Source of the DNA: Streptomyces vinaceus
GTDB lineage: Bacteria; Actinomycetota; Actinomycetes; Streptomycetales; Streptomycetaceae
Reading direction: 5' to 3'
Assembly: GCF_008704935.1 (NCBI RefSeq)
Contig: NZ_CP023692.1
Coordinates: forward strand, 4,741,001 to 4,805,000
Length of the DNA stretch: 64,000 bases
Numbering within the stretch: position 1 is the first letter of the stretch; the number at the start of each line of letters is the position of its first letter. The position numbers and the translations under genes are program-made. This document shows positions 62,970-64,000 of this stretch, piece after piece. The notes below the pieces were generated by a model. That model did no database searches, had not been told where the DNA came from, and was given only the letters and a program-made list of their open reading frames with translations.

Positions 62970-63884
62970 TCAGCGGGCGCCGCAGGAGCGCAGGTAGGCG
63001 CGGGTACGGCGGGCGATCGGCAGCGGCCGGTCGGGCGGGCACGGGTACATGTCCTGCTCGACGATGGCGAAGAGGTCCACGCCGAGCCGCTGGGCGGCCG
63101 CGAGGACGGGCTCCAGCGCGGGCACCCCCGACGGAGGCTCGCACATCACCCCGCGGGCCACGGCCGGCCCGAAGGGCAACTGCTCCGACAGGACTTCGGC
63201 GAGGACCCGCGGGTCGACCTGCTTGAGGTGGAGGTAGCCGATCCGCTCGGCGAAGGTCTCGATGGCCCGGACGCTGTCGCCGCCGCAGTAGGCGTAGTGC
63301 CCGGTGTCCAGGCACAGGGAGACCAGGTCCGGGTCGGTGGCGTCCAGGAAGCGGGCCACGCTCGAAGGGGTGTCGATGTGGGTGTCGGCGTGCGGGTGGA
63401 CGACGATCCGCAGCCCGTACCGCTCCCGCACCTCGCGGCCCAGGCGCTCGGTCTGCGTGGTCAGTTCACGCCATTGCCCGGCGGTGAGGGTGCGGTCCTC
63501 CAGCACCTTGCCGGTCTTGTCGTCCCGCCAGAACGACGGGATGACCACGAGGTGGCCCGCGCCCACGGCCTGGGTGAGCGCCGCGATCCGCGACACGTGC
63601 TCCCAGGTGTCCGCCCAGACGGCGGGCCCGTGATGGAGTCCTGTGAAGACGGTGCCGGCGCTGACGCGCAGACCCCGTCGCGCGGTCTCGTCGGTGAGGC
63701 GGGCGGGGTCGGTGGGCAGGTAGCCGTACGGGCCGAGCTCGATCCACTCGTACCCGGCGCCGGAGACCTCGTCGAGGAACCGCTCCCACGGCGTCTGCAG
63801 CGGATCATCGGGGAACCAGACACCCCAGGAGTCCGGAGCCGAACCGATGCGGATACGGGTCAACGCGGGCGGGGAGGACGTCAT
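62970..63884 (-). CDS. sugar phosphate isomerase/epimerase, IolE/IolH-like
   Basis: A 304-residue TIM-barrel protein of the xylose-isomerase-like family. It has IRIGSAPDSWGVWFPDDP, typical of IolE (inosose dehydratase), and WIELGPYGYLPTD, VIPSFWRD, VVHPHADTHIDTP, LCLDTGHYAYCG with the metal-binding residues and YLHLKQVDP. The ATG at 63884 has AAGGTGG upstream. In inositol breakdown it would dehydrate 2-keto-myo-inositol or isomerise a later intermediate. Divergent from an IolC-like kinase gene. Confidence 0.84.
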   Translation of the reverse strand: MTSSPPALTRIRIGSAPDSWGVWFPDDPLQTPWERFLDEVSGAGYEWIELGPYGYLPTDPARLTDETARRGLRVSAGTVFTGLHHGPAVWADTWEHVSRIAALTQAVGAGHLVVIPSFWRDDKTGKVLEDRTLTAGQWRELTTQTERLGREVRERYGLRIVVHPHADTHIDTPSSVARFLDATDPDLVSLCLDTGHYAYCGGDSVRAIETFAERIGYLHLKQVDPRVLAEVLSEQLPFGPAVARGVMCEPPSGVPALEPVLAAAQRLGVDLFAIVEQDMYPCPPDRPLPIARRTRAYLRSCGAR

Positions 63885-63925
63885 GACGGCCACCTTAGGG
63901 GGCGAGACGAGTGGGAGGACTGCCT

Positions 63926-64000
63926 GTGACGACCGCGGACGATGTCACGTTCGACCTGATCACCATGGGGCGGATCGGGGTGGATCTCTACCCGCTGAGA
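63926..64000 (+). CDS. iolC: 5-dehydro-2-deoxygluconokinase (PfkB family), 3' end outside the window
   Basis: Only the first 25 codons are seen: GTG start with GGGAGG seven bases upstream, then MTTADDVTFDLITMGRIGVDLYPLR. The phrase DLITMGRIGVDLYP is typical of IolC kinases. It is divergent from the iolE/iolG-like genes with a 41-base gap, so the promoters must overlap. Confidence 0.8.
   Translation, partial: MTTADDVTFDLITMGRIGVDLYPLR

Overview
This window is high-GC actinobacterial DNA and reads as a core-chromosome segment of a Streptomyces species. The evidence is the strong third-position GC, GTG/TTG starts, GGAGG ribosome sites, a tRNA-His next to orn and adpA, a complete desferrioxamine locus, and a gene order that I recall as collinear with the S. 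coelicolor SCO279x to SCO272x region. I see no insertion sequence, phage, CRISPR array, rRNA or origin.

Layout. 1-4 kb: the 3' end of an F420/NAD(P) reductase-like gene, a small conserved protein, a divergent MarR/NmrA-type pair and a LacI regulator. 4-6.1 kb: tRNA-His, orn and the developmental master regulator adpA. 6.4-11.7 kb: a small membrane protein, a universal stress protein, a GPR1/FUN34/YaaH transporter, glmS and a DUF4429/SHOCT protein. 11.8-13.4 kb: a secreted GH20 hexosaminidase. 13.4-20.8 kb: the desferrioxamine operon desABCD (leftward, iron box in front of desA), plus desE and a siderophore-interacting reductase behind a second iron box. 21.0-24.9 kb: a two-gene operon of dynamin-superfamily GTPases, which has no obvious link to its neighbours. 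25-31.4 kb: a leucine/branched-chain acyl-CoA operon (accD1-accA1-hmgL-fadE4 type) divergent from a TetR regulator, with two GTTAA-N6-TTAAC-like operators between them. 31.5-36.8 kb: a hypothetical protein, a divergent SDR/MarR pair, a DUF4253 protein, a thioesterase and a second acyl-CoA dehydrogenase. 36.9-41.8 kb: a small secreted protein, a PucR regulator, agmatinase and a TPP enzyme. 41.8-43.1 kb: an RsbW-like ATPase divergent from a GntR/UTRA regulator with three copies of a TCTAGAGATG box. 43.3-47.1 kb: one giant fused ABC exporter. 47.3-54.3 kb: secreted proteins, a GH3 enzyme, LysR, EamA, GNAT and DUF937 genes. 54.5-58.3 kb: recD2 and citrate synthase. 58.6-61.7 kb: a copper ATPase, a copper chaperone and a small HTH protein. 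61.9-64 kb: the edge of an inositol catabolism divergon.

How it fits together. Much of the window is housekeeping and nutrient response: iron (des genes, two iron boxes), copper (copA/copZ, CsoR-like box), amino-sugar recycling (GH20, GH3, glmS), branched-chain amino acid and fatty acid breakdown, polyamine/guanidino breakdown and inositol use. The points I find most worth pursuing are the tandem dynamin-like GTPase operon, an adpA coding region with no TTA codon but an in-frame TTA just upstream of its likely start, the box-controlled GntR/RsbW divergon, and several clean palindromes and repeats in the gaps around citA. Functions are inferred from recognisable motifs and memory of the families. 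No search was run.
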